Positions 39,081 through 51,246 of a stretch of DNA of 64,000 nt are shown piece after piece. Source of the DNA: Parapristionchus giblindavisi (Eukaryota > Nematoda > Chromadorea > Rhabditida > Diplogasteridae). The translations under genes and the position numbers were made by a program. The notes under the pieces are model-generated. The model did not search any database. It was not told where the DNA came from and saw only the letters and a list, made by a program, of their open reading frames with translations. Location of the stretch: contig CALSFV010000011.1 in NCBI GenBank assembly GCA_943737045.1, positions 1,550,001 to 1,614,000 of the forward strand, written 5' to 3'. Numbering within the stretch: position 1 is the stretch's first letter; every line of letters begins with the position of its first letter.

Positions 39081-39810
39081 TATTAACATTCATTTCAAAC
39101 GAACTAGATATATTTTCCCAGTCCATTTGAGTTTACTCCTTATATATAGTGATTTTGGCTCCGCCCATTTAACTTCGCGGGCTTGGACACCCAATATCAT
39201 CCCTATCACCCCCAAATATCTTTATTCTGTCGGAAAATGGACTCCTGACGAGCATCAAAATACTGAAGAAGTCGAGCGCATTCCACTTCTTCAGCGGCTC
39301 CCGAGAATTAGTTACTAGCAGCGACGATGTTCTGATCAAAAGTCATCGATGATGAGGTCAAAGGCAGATCATACCTGTAAAAGAAGAGATTACTATAGGT
39401 TAAAGAGTGAAAATTGACAACATCTTTGCCTTTCCCCGACGCCCCATTTGATCATTCTTCAATCTTTGGTCTTTATGATTTATACGTCTTCACTTGCGTT
39501 TAGGGTTTGGCTCCCGCATGCTCATGATGACTCATTTGTCAGACAAACGTTTCGTCAGGCTTTTACAGCTCCACCGAGAAATCCAGAATATAACGATTTA
39601 TCAAAGATCAATCAATATTGTAGTAATCGAATATCAGACTCATCTAAACACAAAAAATGTTGTTGATGCTTGTTAGCGTTGCGATCGATGATAAACACTT
39701 GTGCAAATTATTTGTTTGTTTTCCGGATTACAGTATAAAATAAAAAAATGATTACACCAATAAAAAGTGCAAAATAAGAGAACACTGGAATTGAGAGAGA
39801 TACTAAACTA

Positions 39811-41160
39811 CATATTTTTCATTTAGACTTAGGCTTAGCACTTATTTTTCACTTAGGCTTAGGCTTAGCACTTATTTTTCATTTAGGCTTAGGCTTAGCA
39901 CTTATTTTTCATTTATGCTTAGGCTTAGCACTTATTTTTCACTTAGGCTTAGGCTTAGCACTTATTTTTCATTTATGCTTAGGCTTAGCACTTATTTTTC
40001 ACTTAGGCTTAGGCTTAGCACTTATTTTTCATTTAGGTTTAGGCTTAGCACTTATTTTTCATTTAGGCTTAGGCTTAGCATTTATTTTTCACTTAGGCTT
40101 AGGCTTAGCACTTATTTTTCATTTAGGCTTAGGCTTAGCACTTATTTTTCATTTATGCTTAGGCTTAGCACTTATTTTTCACTTAGGCTTAGGCTTAGCA
40201 CTTATTTTTCATTTAGGCTTAGGCTTAGCATTCCTTTTTCACTTAGGCTTAGGCTTAGCACTTATTTTTCATTTAGGCTTAGGCTTAGCACTTATTTTTC
40301 ATTTAGACTTAGGCTTAGCACACACACACACCTAAATGAAAAATAAATGCTAAGCCTAAGCCTAAATCAAAAAAGTGCTAAGCCTAAGCCTAAATGAAAT
40401 ATAAATGCTAAGCCTAAGCCTAAATGAAAAATAAATGCTAAGCCTAAGCCTAAATGAAAAATAAGTGCTAAGCCTAAGCCTAAATGAAAAATAAGTGCTA
40501 AGCCTAAGCCTAAATGAAAAATAAATGCTAAGCCTAAGCCTAAATGAAAAATAAGTGCTAAGCCTAAGCCTAAATGAAAAATAAATGCTAAGCCTAAGCC
40601 TAAATGAAAAATAAATGCTAAGCCTAAGCCTAAATGAGAAATAAGTGCTAAGCCTAAGCCTAAATGAAAAATAAATGCTAAGCCTAAGCCTAAATGAAAA
40701 ATAAATGCTAAGCCTAAGCCTAAATGAAAAATAAATGCTAAGCCTAAGCCTAAATGAAAAATAAATGCTAAGCCTAAGCCTAAATGAAAAATAAATGCTA
40801 AGCCTAAGCATAAATGAAAAATAAATGCTAAGCCTAAGCCTAAATGAAAAATAAATGCTAAGCCTAAGCCTAAATGAAAAATAAATGCTAAGCCTAAGCC
40901 TAAATGAAAAATAAATGCTAAGCCTAAGCCTAAATGAAAAATAAATGCTAAGCCTAAGCCTAAATGAAAAATAAATGCTAAGCCTAAGCCTAAATGAAAA
41001 AATAAATGCTAAGCCTAAGCCTAAATGAAAAATAAATGCTAAGCCTAAGCCTAAATGAAAAATAAATGCTAAGCCTAAGCATAAATGAAAAATAAATGCT
41101 AAGCCTAAGCCTAAATGAAAAATAAATGCTAAGCCTAAGCCTAAATGAAAAATAAATGCC
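39811..41160. repeat. Head-to-head telomere-like satellite, unit 3
   Basis: Same palindromic arrangement as in units 1 and 2 but with the shortest left arm. Confidence 0.93.
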
Positions 41161-41640
41161 ATCATGTACAAGTTTCAGCTTGATATCTCAACTGACGCCA
41201 AAATCACACAAGAAATAAAAAAGTGTATTTTGACTTTCCGGCGCTACTGTACATGTGTAAAAGTTCCAATAAGAGTCAGTGAGAGACATATCGTTTGCTT
41301 ATTTAATTAATTAATTAATTTTTTAAAATTTTGATGGTTTGATATACCCAAAAATAAGATGAGTTGATGTGCGAAGATGAATATTGTAGCAAACGACGTT
41401 GATCAATTACTTTATCTTTCAGTCAACAGAGTAGATATAGTTGATCGTATGAGGTAGACCAATTTATCTTTGATCTCTCCTTACTCAGGAAGTAGCACCT
41501 TCTTCAACTTGTCCGCGGACATGTCTTGGACCCACTGTCGTCTTCATCCTTAATTTTATTTAGCGTTACTTACGGTCTTAACTTAGTTAATTAAGTGCTT
41601 AAGTGGCCCTAACTCAGCTCGGGCTAAGGTACCTTCTTAT

Positions 41641-42777
41641 GGCAGTACGACATTTTGGAACGGCCGTTTTGGAACGGGACGTTTTGGAACACGGCCGTTT
41701 TGGAACGGGACATTTTGGAACACGGACGTTTTGGAACGGGACGTTTTGGAACACGGACGTTTTGGAACACGGACGTTTTGGACGTTGGGGGGGGGGTGAC
41801 ATTTCAGCAACCGCATTTCGGCAACCGACATTTCGGCAACGGGGCATAACTCGGTTCGTAGGGGTCATAGAAGCATGAGATGGTTATCAATGTGATCAGC
41901 ATCAGTAACACTACCGTAATATACAGTAACCCAATCGGTGGGTCAGATCAAGTTCGGTGGGTTAGATTTCACTAAAAATTGTCGGAAGAGCCACTACTTG
42001 TGAGTTATCATTATGAGCAATTGCAAACTACCGTAATCTACCGTAATCCGGTTCGGTGGGTCACATCAAGTTCGGCGGGTCAGATTTTAGTAATAACACA
42101 ACCGGCATTCAGGTAACGTTCCATAACTAGCTTGTCGGGTCCTAGCAATTTTTTTTCAAATAAACTTTGAAAATTTAAACAATTTTTTTAAATTATGATA
42201 TTTTTAACGTCATTTACCGCATACCTCTGTTGTTAGTTACAGTCATGCTTACTCTAATCTGACACACAATTTTAGCGAAATCTGACCCACCGAACCGCTT
42301 TACGCTAGATTTCTGTAGTTTGCAATAGCTGATAATGATTTCGCACAAGTAGTGGCTGTTCCGACAATCTTTAGTCAAATCTGACCCACCGAACTTGATC
42401 TGACCCACCGAACCGGATTACGGTAGATTACTGCAGTATTACTGATTCTGATCACATTGATACCCATCTCATGTTTCTATGACCCTACTAACCGAGTTAT
42501 GCCCCGTTGCCGAAATTTCGGTTTTCGAAATGCGGTTGCTGAAATGTCACCCCCCCCCCCCCCAAACGTCCGTGTTCCAAAACGTCCGTGTTCCAAAACG
42601 TCCCGTTCCAAAACGTCCCGTTCCAAAACGTCCCGTTCCAAAGCGTCCCGTTCCAAAACGTCCCGTTCCAAAACGTCCGTGTTCCAAAACGTCCGTGTTC
42701 CAAAATGTCCCGTTCCAAAACGGCCCGTTCCAAAACGGCCGTGTTCCAAAACGGCAGTTCCAAAATGTCGTACTGCC
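41641..42777. mobile_element. Foldback element, unit 3 copy
   Basis: CTTCTTAT at 41633-41640 and 42778-42785. Same internal plan as 31612-32750. Confidence 0.85.
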
Positions 42778-43787
42778 CTTCTTATCGCGTTTGGACTTTA
42801 GCGGTGAACCCAGACTGTCTTAAATTGCTAAGTTCACCTTAAGGCGCTAAGTCGCATTAAGCGCAGTAACCTTCGGAGGTGGGGTAGGCGTGTGTTGCGG
42901 GACAGGTGCTGCGGGTGCCACCGTGGGAGCCACACAAGTATTAGCGATCAATGAGGGGGTTGCCTTGTCCTTTTTGGGATCTTCCTTAAAGGGAGCGTAA
43001 CCTCACTCAATGGTCTCTTCGACGCGCAATGTTCTCTCGTTGTTAGAGAACAGAGAAATAGTGTGCGCAATGAAGAGGCCATTGAGTGAGGTAACGCTTC
43101 CTTTACATTGTACACTTGACTTACCTTCTTAAGTCGACTAAATTGAACAGATTGACTACATTAACGGTCGAGCAATATTATACGAATATCCAAAGCTCTA
43201 CTCTGCTCTCTATAAGCTCAGACCCTCTACTTAAAATATCTTCAAAAGAATTGTTCTGAACGCAACAGTTCGATCAAATTAGCAGGGGGTGAATATCGAC
43301 TCAATTACCTTCTTCGGAGCTTGTGGAATGAATGTGATATTTTTTTAACCAGAAAAAATCTTGCAATACAACAATCGAATATCCGCTCTGGTCACACTCT
43401 CTCAATTAATTCCATTTTGTAATCGATGATATTCATTGATTGGAATAGGCAGTGAAATATTAGGGGGATCAGCCCATTCAACCTGTAAAAAAAAATTTAT
43501 TTAAACAAATATTAAATTACTTTCAGAATTCTCGAACTCGCCATTAATATTTCATTTTTCACATCAATTCAATAACTTTTTAAATGTCACTGACGCAACT
43601 ACATACTGCAGGTGTGTCACTAAAACTTTACACTTGCTGGCACAGAGAAGCCAGGATTATACTCAGGTTGATTTTAGGACTAGCACAGAACACTCTTGCC
43701 CAGAACACGAGCAAACAAAGAGAAAACGGGAACATGCCAAAAAAAAGCAAAAAGAGTTGACCAGATTTGGGAATGTTTATATTTCAC

Positions 43788-43873
43788 TGATCCTCCTCTG
43801 TGATTCGAACTTTCTTGCCGACCAACCGCTCGAATTGGCCGTCCGACCTCTTATCCACTAGACCATGGGTCCC
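43788..43873 (-). repeat. tRNA-like sequence, copy in unit 3
   Basis: Same as 33761-33845. Confidence 0.55.
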
Positions 43874-46130
43874 TATTAACATTCATTTCAAACGAACTAG
43901 ATATATTTTCCCAGTCCATTTGAGTTTACTCCTTATATATAGTGATTTTGGCTCCGCCCATTTAACTTCGCGGGCTTGGACACCCAATATCATCCCTATC
44001 ACCCCCAAATATCTTTATTCTGTCGGAAAATGGACTCCTGACGAGCATCAAAATACTGAAGAAGTCGAGCGCATTCCACTTCTTCAGCGGCTCCCGAGAA
44101 TTAGTTACTAGCAGCGACGATGTTCTGATCAAAAGTCATCGATGATGAGGTCAAAGGCAGATCATACCTGTAAAAGAAGAGATTACTATAGGTTAAAGAG
44201 TGAAAATTGACAACATCTTTGCCTTTCCCCGACGCCCCATTTGATCATTCTTCAATCTTTGATCTTTATGATTTATACGTCTTCACTTGCGTTTAGGGTT
44301 TGGCTCCCGCATGCTCATGATGACTCATTTGTCAGACAAACGTTTCGTCAGGCTTTTACAGCTCCACCGAGAAATCCAGAATATAACGATTTTGGGCAAA
44401 ATTAGACGAATCGACCTATAGGATGAGAGATTACCTTAGATTCATCAATTTTCCCTACGCTCGGGCTACGGTCATGGTCTACGGTCATTGTCTATGGCCT
44501 CACAGTCACTATGGATTTTACACGCAATTTTCTAAAACGTTGAAAAGTTTGCTTTTTTTCGCTCGAGTTCAGTATATAAAGTGAAACACTGTAAACAGTG
44601 TTGATCAAAAGTCACTAAAGAAAATAATAATCACTCTCCACAAGTTGCACACTTTTTCGCTTTTCTTTCTCTTCTTTTCGTAACGCCAAATAAGAGTTAT
44701 GCTTTGTTACATTCCTTTAGCATCCTGTCTGTCATGAAGTCACGGCGTAATGGTATGGAGATGTATAGGCCTGATCCTGGCAGTCACGTAGTCCGAAAGC
44801 AACATACTTTTATCTAGCGGCGTACGTGTATAAGGGTCCACACAATATAATCCATAGATAAATATTACCTTGAACAGCTACAACGTCGTTGATGAATCGA
44901 ACACGTCTTCGAGGAAGTCGTGTTCAGGGATAACAGCGAGAGAAGGAGAAGAGCAGAGCGATGGCAGCAAGTGAAAGAAATAAGAATAGGTTAATAACGT
45001 ATAGATCAAAGATCAAAGATCAAAGTTCACCTTTAAAATGGGGACAAGTGGAGAAGGGATGAGAAGAGGAGACGAAACAACCCACCGCGAAACGCAAATG
45101 AAGGGAATGAAAATGAGACCACTTAGTAAGTAAAATCATCATATTCAAATTGAAAGGGACTAGACAATAACAGAAGGACAATGCACAAATCGGGTCGGCA
45201 ACAATAGTTCAAAAGTAGATCAAATGCTTTAGAAATAACAAAATTGTTGTTTCCTCATTTCTATTTGGGATTAACTTTATACCTTACAGGGCTGTGCGTG
45301 AAATCTTCTTCGTAAAATTTTCGCGTCAAATTTATAAGAAATTGTCTCACATTTATTTGTTGATAAAAGAGAAATGCGAATGTTCATACAACTATCTAAC
45401 AGCAACAGGAACAAATGATTAGCAATAAGTTACAGTTAATGAAAGCATTTGCGGAAATCCATCTTTAATCGTCAAAAATGAAGATTTTCAAGTGTATGTT
45501 GAACTTTCAGAAGCTTTTTCACTCAATTAGTGTACAGTGCAATTCAATTTTGTCATTTCAAGCAATATTTGCTAGAGGAAGATGAGGCGAAAAGTAGGGT
45601 GTATTCCAGTTGCCGATTGCTCAGTCCAGGGCATCTCTCCATCGTACCGTAGGTTTGCGGACGGTAGATTCCGGTTGTAAGGCGTCCATAGTGTAGTAGT
45701 GGTGCCCCACTGCGCTCCTGACTTTGAGGGCCCAGAGCACTTTCCGTTTCAGCAATGTACTTACAATGTAATTAGTGTACTGCAATTATGAATGCAAATG
45801 GAGAAGGTTACAGGGATCAAACTTCTTACGAAAGCTTTGTATTGCATTTTCAAATACATATTTCAAGTCAGTTTTGCGAGTTGAAGGTCATAAGATCAAC
45901 TATTTTAACTATTTCGAATCGTTTTTCTTGTGTGTCAGCTGCATTAAAAAGATTAAAAGAACAAATGAGAAAATAACTACAGTGCGGGGGGCATGATGTC
46001 GAAGACGAGGGCACGGCCCCTCGAGCTGGACTTGTTTACAGTATCTTCCATGCAATTCTTTATCACTGAAGGTGACAATATTAATAGTATAAGTATATGT
46101 TTGATGCACTTTAAATGTACAAATTATCTT

Positions 46131-46217
46131 ATGCGGTGTTACATTTTCAAAATGCGCGCACGTCCAACTGAAAAAACGCACGTGGGCGTGCGCACGTTTT
46201 GAAAATGTAACACCGCA
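46131..46217. mobile_element. Small hairpin MITE (copy in D1)
   Basis: The arms ATGCGGTGTTACATTTTCAA and its complement enclose CGCGCACGTCCAACTG...CGTGGGCGTGCG. Copies: 49079-49166 and 52780-52863. About 85 bp, non-coding. Confidence 0.75.
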
Positions 46218-46465
46218 TTAAGCTTGAAGTCAGTTCTAAGCATTTTTTGTTAAGAGATTCTGCATATTTTTTCCATTTTACAATGTTAGGGGTTAGATGT
46301 GCCTAAAACTTTACACTTGCTGGCACAGAGAAGCCAGGATTATACTAAGGCGGATTATAGGACTATCCTCTTGCATATAACACACGCAAACCAAGAGAAA
46401 ACGGGGTCTCTTCAAGGAAAAAATAGCAAAAAGAGTTGGCAAGATTTGGGAATGTTTATATTTCA

Positions 46466-46552
46466 CTGATCCTTCTCTGTGATTCGAACTTTCTTGCCGA
46501 CCAACCGCTCGGATTGGCCGTCCGACCTCTTATCCACTAGACCATGGGTCCC
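46466..46552 (-). repeat. tRNA-like sequence, copy in D1
   Basis: Diverged copy of 33761-33845 with GGCCAATCCGAGCGGTTGGTC; the stem is kept. Confidence 0.5.
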
Positions 46553-47110
46553 TATTAACATTCATTTCAAATGAACTAGATATACTTTCCCAGTCCATTT
46601 GAGTGTACTACTTATATATAGTGATTTTGGCTCCGCCCATTTAACTTCGCGGGCTTGGACACCCAATATCATCCCTATCACCCCCAAATATCTTTATTCT
46701 GTCGGAAAATGGACTCCTGACGAGCATCAAAATACTGAAGAAGTCGAGCGCGTTCCACTTCTTCAGCGGCTCCCGAGAAATCAGCAGCAACGATATTCTG
46801 ATGACAGTAATGGATGATGAGGTCAAAGACAGATCATACCAGTAAAAGAAGAAATTGCCATAAATTATAGAGTGAAAATTGACAAAATCTTTGCCTTATC
46901 CCGAGGGTCCATTTCATCATTCTTCAGCACTACTTCAGAATAGTGTTGCAGTCCAAAATAATAGTATAAGTGCCTAATATAAACGTCCTTTCCCTTGTGT
47001 TTATTTCATTTTTCATGTCCTTTTGGACTTGCCCTGTGTTCTGGTACCTATTCTGAAGTAGTGCCCATTCTTCAATCTTTCATCTTCATGTTTTATACGT
47101 TTTCACTTGT

Positions 47111-47238
47111 GGCCGTATGCAAGAACCGTTTTCCAGGAAAATGTGACGTCATTAACGTAGGCGGAGGCGTTTTCCAAAAATCCTCCGCCTACGCTAGTGA
47201 CGTCACATTTTCCTGGAAAACGGTTCTTGCATACGGCC
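47111..47238. mobile_element. Near-perfect hairpin MITE (GGCCGTATGC family)
   Basis: Arms of about 60 bp: GGCCGTATGCAAGAACCG to ACGTCATTAACGTAGGCGGA and the complement ending CGGTTCTTGCATACGGCC. Related copies: 54486-54642 (more diverged), with single-arm remnants at 3538-3601 and 57884-57952. Confidence 0.85.
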
Positions 47239-47621
47239 ATTGATTTGAGGGTTTAACAACCGTTTGCTCCTGAATTAAATTAAAATTATTATTAAAAATT
47301 GATAGCACATTTGTCAGACAAATGGTTCGCGAGGTTTTTACAGCTCCACCGAGAAATCCACGTCAAGGATATGACGATTTTAGTCAATGTCATAAGATTT
47401 TGATGTTGGACACGGCGTGCGTGCATAAGGCCAGAACCACACAACATAATCAATAGCTAAATAAGCCTAAGATGCTTCTTACCTTGAACAGCTACAACAT
47501 CGTTGATGAATCGAACACGTCTTCGAGGAAGTCCGGACTAAGGGCTAGCAGCGAGAGAAGGAGAAGAGCAGAGCGATGGCAGCAAGTGAAAGAAATTATA
47601 ATAGGTTAATAACGTAAAGAT

Positions 47622-47990
47622 CTGTCACTCTTCTGCCTTTTTCTCTACGGTGCGGTCGGTTGGATTCTTCTCTCTCCACTCTCTACTACACTCGCCAATT
47701 CCATCAAGAAAAGAGGATAAACAGTTGAATCCCCTCCTAGAAGACTTTGGAAAGTCAGGAGCGGTATCTCCATCTTGTCAAGCAGGCCAATTGGACGAAC
47801 AACGCAAAGTTTTCGTGGGTTATTTGAATGTTCTTATCAAGATTCTTTTTGGACGTTTTCTTGAATGGAGAAGAATTCTCTCAGAGACCGAAGGATAGAA
47901 CTTGTGGATATGAAGATTCCCCCTGCTTTGACCCCCTCTACATATGACATGTAGACAGGATAAATTATTATTATTATTATTATTATTATT
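47622..47990 (+). mobile_element. SINE- or LINE-tail-like insertion with (ATT)n end
   Basis: AACGTAAAGATC is present on both sides (47611-47622 and 47991-48002), while D1 has only one copy of the corresponding site (near 44998). The insert ends in TTATTATTATT repeats. It encodes nothing recognisable; an 82-codon frame at 47650-47898 is unsupported. A target-primed retroposition product is the simplest reading. Confidence 0.65.
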
Positions 47991-49078
47991 AACGTAAAGA
48001 TCAAAGATCAAAGATCAACGATCACCTTTAAAATGGGGACAAATGGAGAAGGGATGCGAAGAGGAGACGAAGACAACCGACCGCGAAACGCAAATGAAGG
48101 GAATGAAAATGAGACCACTTAGTAAGTAAAATCATCATATTCAAATTGAAAAGGACTAGACAATAACAGAAGGACAATGCACAAATCGGGTCGGCAACAA
48201 TAGTTCAAAAGTAGATCAGATGTAGTAGAAATCATAAAATTGATGTTTCCTCATTTTTATTTGGAATTTACTTTATACCTTACAGGGCTGTGCGTGAAAT
48301 CTTCTTCGTAAAATTTTGTGTGTTCATACAACTATCTAACATCACAAGGAACAAACGATATGCAATAAGTTACAGTTAATGAAAACATTTGCGGAAATCC
48401 ATCTTTATTCGTCAATAATGAAAGATTTTCAAGTGTATGTTGAACTTTCAGAAGCTTTTTCACTCAATCAGTGTACAGTGCTATTCAATTTTATCATTTC
48501 AAGCAATATTTGCTAGAGGAGGATGAGGCGAAAAGTAGGGTGTATTCCAGTTGCCGATTGCTCAGTCCAGGGCATCTCTCCATCGTACCGTAGGTTTGCG
48601 GACGGTAGATTCCGGTTGTAAGGCGTCCATAGTGTAGTAGTGGGGCCCCACTGCGCTCCTGACTTTGAGGGCCCAGAGCACTTTCCGTTTCAGCAATGTA
48701 CTTACAATGTAATTAGTGTACTGCAATTATGAATCCTCGCCTGCAAATGGAGAAGGTTACAGGGATCAAACGTCTTACGAAAGCTTTGTATTGCATTTTC
48801 AAATACATATTTCAAGTCAGTTTTGCGAGTTGAAGGTCATAAGATCAACTATTTTAACTATTTCGAATCGTTTTTCTTGTGTGTCAGCTGCATTAAAAAG
48901 ATTAAAAGAACAAATGAGAAAATAACTACAGTGCGGGGGGCATGATGTCGAAGACGAGGGCACGGCCCCTCGAGCTGGACTTGTTTACAGTATCTTCCAT
49001 GCAATTCTTTATCACTGAAGGTGACAATATTAATAGTATAAGTATATGTTTGATGCACTTTAATTGTACAAATTATCT

Positions 49079-49166
49079 TATGCAGTGTTACATTTTCAAA
49101 ATGCGCGCACGTCCAACTGAAAAACGCACGTGGGCGTGCGCACGTTTTGAAAATGTAACATCGCAT
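49079..49166. mobile_element. Small hairpin MITE (copy in D2)
   Basis: Same as 46131-46217. Confidence 0.75.
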
Positions 49167-49251
49167 TAAGCTTGAAATCAGTTCTAAGCATTTTTTGTTA
49201 AGAGATTCTGATTTTTTTTTTCCATTTTAGGCGTCATGTGTGTCTAAAAGT

Positions 49252-49316
49252 GTCCTGGTAGCGCAGTGGGTTGGGGGCTTGGCCAGTTCGCGGTGGGTTG
49301 GTGGTTCGGTTCCTTG
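49252..49316 (+). repeat. tRNA-like sequence (different family)
   Basis: TCCTGGTAGCGCAGTGGG (box A-like) and GGTGGTTCGGTTCC (box B-like) about 35 nt apart. It lies in the part of D2 missing from D1, so it may be the head of an inserted SINE. Confidence 0.4.
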
Positions 49317-49891
49317 TATGTACATTCCCACTTATTCATGGCGATCTGAAGCTGTCACATCAACATGTGATCTTAGGTTTCTTATTTTTCATTTTTGCTG
49401 ATTTTTCTGCTGTTAATGAAAGTGAGTGGGTTACTTTAGTGAAATATTCAAGCTATCATGAGAGAAGAAAGATGATTTGGACAGCCAAAAGCCAATAAAT
49501 TGAAAGTATACCATGTGTTTTCAATAAGATTCTACTAGAGTAGAAGAACAATAGCTCTATCAAGTTATATAACGAAGTTTTAAAGCTGCAAAAGATTTGT
49601 GCTCCAAGTGGGAATCGAACTGGCGTGGGTAAGAAGCGCCTTCCCTGTTGTATGACTACAGGGTATCGATTTGCCCGTATTTAGGCGAAACAAAATAGCC
49701 CAAATGCTGGCTAAAGAGATTCGCCCGAATACGGGCAAATTGTTACATGAGTTCCCCGATGGGGCCAATCATTTGCCCGAATATAGGCAACTTTGCTCTC
49801 AGTGTATTATACTAAACCAAGTGAAAACGGGGTCTCTTCAAGGAAAAAATAGCAATAAGAGTTGGCAAGATTTGGGAATGTTTATATTTCA

Positions 49892-49978
49892 CTGATTCTC
49901 CTCTGTGATTCGAACTTTCTTTCCGACCAACCGCTCGGATTGGCCGTCCGACCTCTTATCCACTAGACCATGGGTCCC
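49892..49978 (-). repeat. tRNA-like sequence, copy in D2
   Basis: Another copy of the 33761-33845 element, same variant as in D1. Confidence 0.5.
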
Positions 49979-50609
49979 TATTAACATTCATTTCAAATGA
50001 ACTAGATATACTTTCCCAGTCCATTTGAGTGTACTCCTTATATATAGTGATTTTGGCTCCGCCCATTTAACTTCGCGGGCTTGGACACCCAATATCATCC
50101 CTATCACCCCCAAATATCTTTATTCTGTCGGAAAATGGACTCCTGACGAGCATCAAAATACTGAAGAAGTCGAGCGCGTTCCACTTCTTCAGCGGCTCCC
50201 GAGAAATCAGCAGCAACGATATTCTGATGACAGTAATGGATGATGAGGTCATACCTGTAAAAGAAGAAATTGCCATAAATTAAAGAGTGAAAATTGACAA
50301 AATCTTTGCCTTATCCCGAGGGTCCATTTCATCATTCTTCAGCACTACTTCAGAATAGGGTTGCAGTCCAAAATAATAGTATAAGTGCCTAATATAAACG
50401 ACCTTTCCCTTGTGTTTATTTCATTTTTCATGTCCTTTTGGACTTGCCCTGTGTTCTGGTACCTATTCTGATGTAGTACCCATTCTTGGAATGGGAGATA
50501 TGAGAGGGAGAAGAGATAGAAGATGGAGAGAGAAGAGAGCGACAGAGAGGTAGAGAGTGGGGAGAGAGAGCACACGCACGACTTTTAAAGGAAAATCCCA
50601 CGCTAATTT

Positions 50610-50672
50610 TACTCTCCGCAATACTCTCTCGTAGACAAAGAAAGCGAGAGAGTGTTGTCAGAGCGGAGAGTT
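50610..50672. mobile_element. Short hairpin (ACTCTCCGC family)
   Basis: TTACTCTCCGCAATACTCTC pairs with GAGAGTGTTGTCAGAGCGGA. Diverged copies at 57489-57566 and 58402-58480. A GA-rich stretch before it (50490-50580) reappears at 62925-63000, so the repeat is larger than the hairpin. Confidence 0.6.
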
Positions 50673-51190
50673 ACGGAAACTTCTCTCCCACATTCATAAT
50701 CTATGGGATTTCCATCTCATCAACGCACATATATAGATCTACATAGGTGGGAATTGAGAGACTAAGAACACATCTACATCAACATATCAACTAACAAAAC
50801 TTTAAAAATTGTATTCTTGATATGCAAATAGTTGATCGACATGAATTATAAACTACCTCCCATTGATTTCAACTGAAATATTACGTCAAAAATCAGAGGC
50901 GGATTGTTGGAAAGAGGTTAACATCAAGATTACCGTAACATCTAAATTCATGGTCTCACTTAGAACCTTACACTTAGATAACTCTAGCAGAATTGAAAAG
51001 GGTTACGGAGAGGCAACTATGGTAGTCGACCCTAGCTACCGTAATCTTTGAGCGTTTCTCAAAAACCGCAAGGCTAAACTCAGCTGACAACTGATTTCAA
51101 ACATGGATTAGATATGCAGTCAATAATTGAAATGTATGAGCTTTATTCATAGACATATTTGAGATCAAACTTGATTTGGTATAGGATTGT
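50673..51190. other. No gene seen
   Basis: AT-rich non-coding sequence between a short hairpin and the histone H2A remnant. Confidence 0.4.
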
Positions 51191-51206
51191 GGCCCTAAAG
51201 AGGGCC
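51191..51206 (-). promoter_or_regulatory. Histone mRNA 3' stem-loop
   Basis: On the minus strand GGCCCTCTTTAGGGCC: a 6-bp stem with a 4-nt loop matching the replication-dependent histone consensus GGCYCT-YYYN-AGRGCC. It lies about 40 nt after the H2A stop codon at 51247. Confidence 0.85.
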
Positions 51207-51246
51207 GTTGGGTTCTGGGTTTAGCCGTGAGTACTAAGCAAGGCGT

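Larger units (their letters stand above)
34366..39600. repeat. Tandem unit 2 (5.2 kb)
   Basis: Same order as unit 1. Satellite left arm 34577-35440 (about 29 units) and right arm 35452-36368 (about 31 units); foldback element 36850-37984 with CTTCTTAT flanks; tRNA-like sequence 38994-39080. The satellite arm lengths differ from unit 1, everything else is almost identical. Confidence 0.92.
39601..44393. repeat. Tandem unit 3 (4.8 kb)
   Basis: Satellite left arm 39811-40320 (about 17 units), CA run 40320-40331, right arm 40332-41160 (about 28 units); foldback element 41641-42777; tRNA-like sequence 43788-43873. Its right end ATATAACGATTTT runs into unique sequence (GGGCAAAATT) instead of a fourth satellite unit. 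Confidence 0.92.
44865..47075. repeat. Diverged tandem copy D1
   Basis: Begins near TTACCTTGAACAGCTACAAC and ends near TGAAGTAGTGCCCATTCTT. It shares about 46300-47110 with the tails of units 1-3 (tRNA-like sequence and 500 bp beyond it) and most of its length with D2. A short frame after ATGAGGCGAAAAGTAGGGTG (45582-45680, GCIPVADCSVQGISPSYRRF) is open in both D1 and D2, but I do not recognise it. No supported gene. Confidence 0.75.
47479..50487. repeat. Diverged tandem copy D2
   Basis: Matches D1 along nearly all its length, with two insertions absent from D1: 47622-47990 and about 49240-49820. No supported gene. Confidence 0.75.

Noticed and set aside
29615..41171. Long open frames (143-297 codons) with LRLSTYFSF or LGLAFIFH repeats
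   Set aside because: They run through the 30-bp satellite on both strands. A unit divisible by three with few stops gives long frames by chance; no codon bias or splice context supports them.
31574..42842. Short repeat proteins such as VPKRPVPKRP or FGTGRFGTG
   Set aside because: They come from the 15-bp arrays at the ends of the foldback element and appear in several frames at once.
45582..45680. THAP-like zinc finger (GCIPVADCSVQGISPSYRRF)
   Set aside because: Two Cys alone do not make the C2CH signature, and the frame stops at once. Conserved between D1 and D2 only because they are duplicates.
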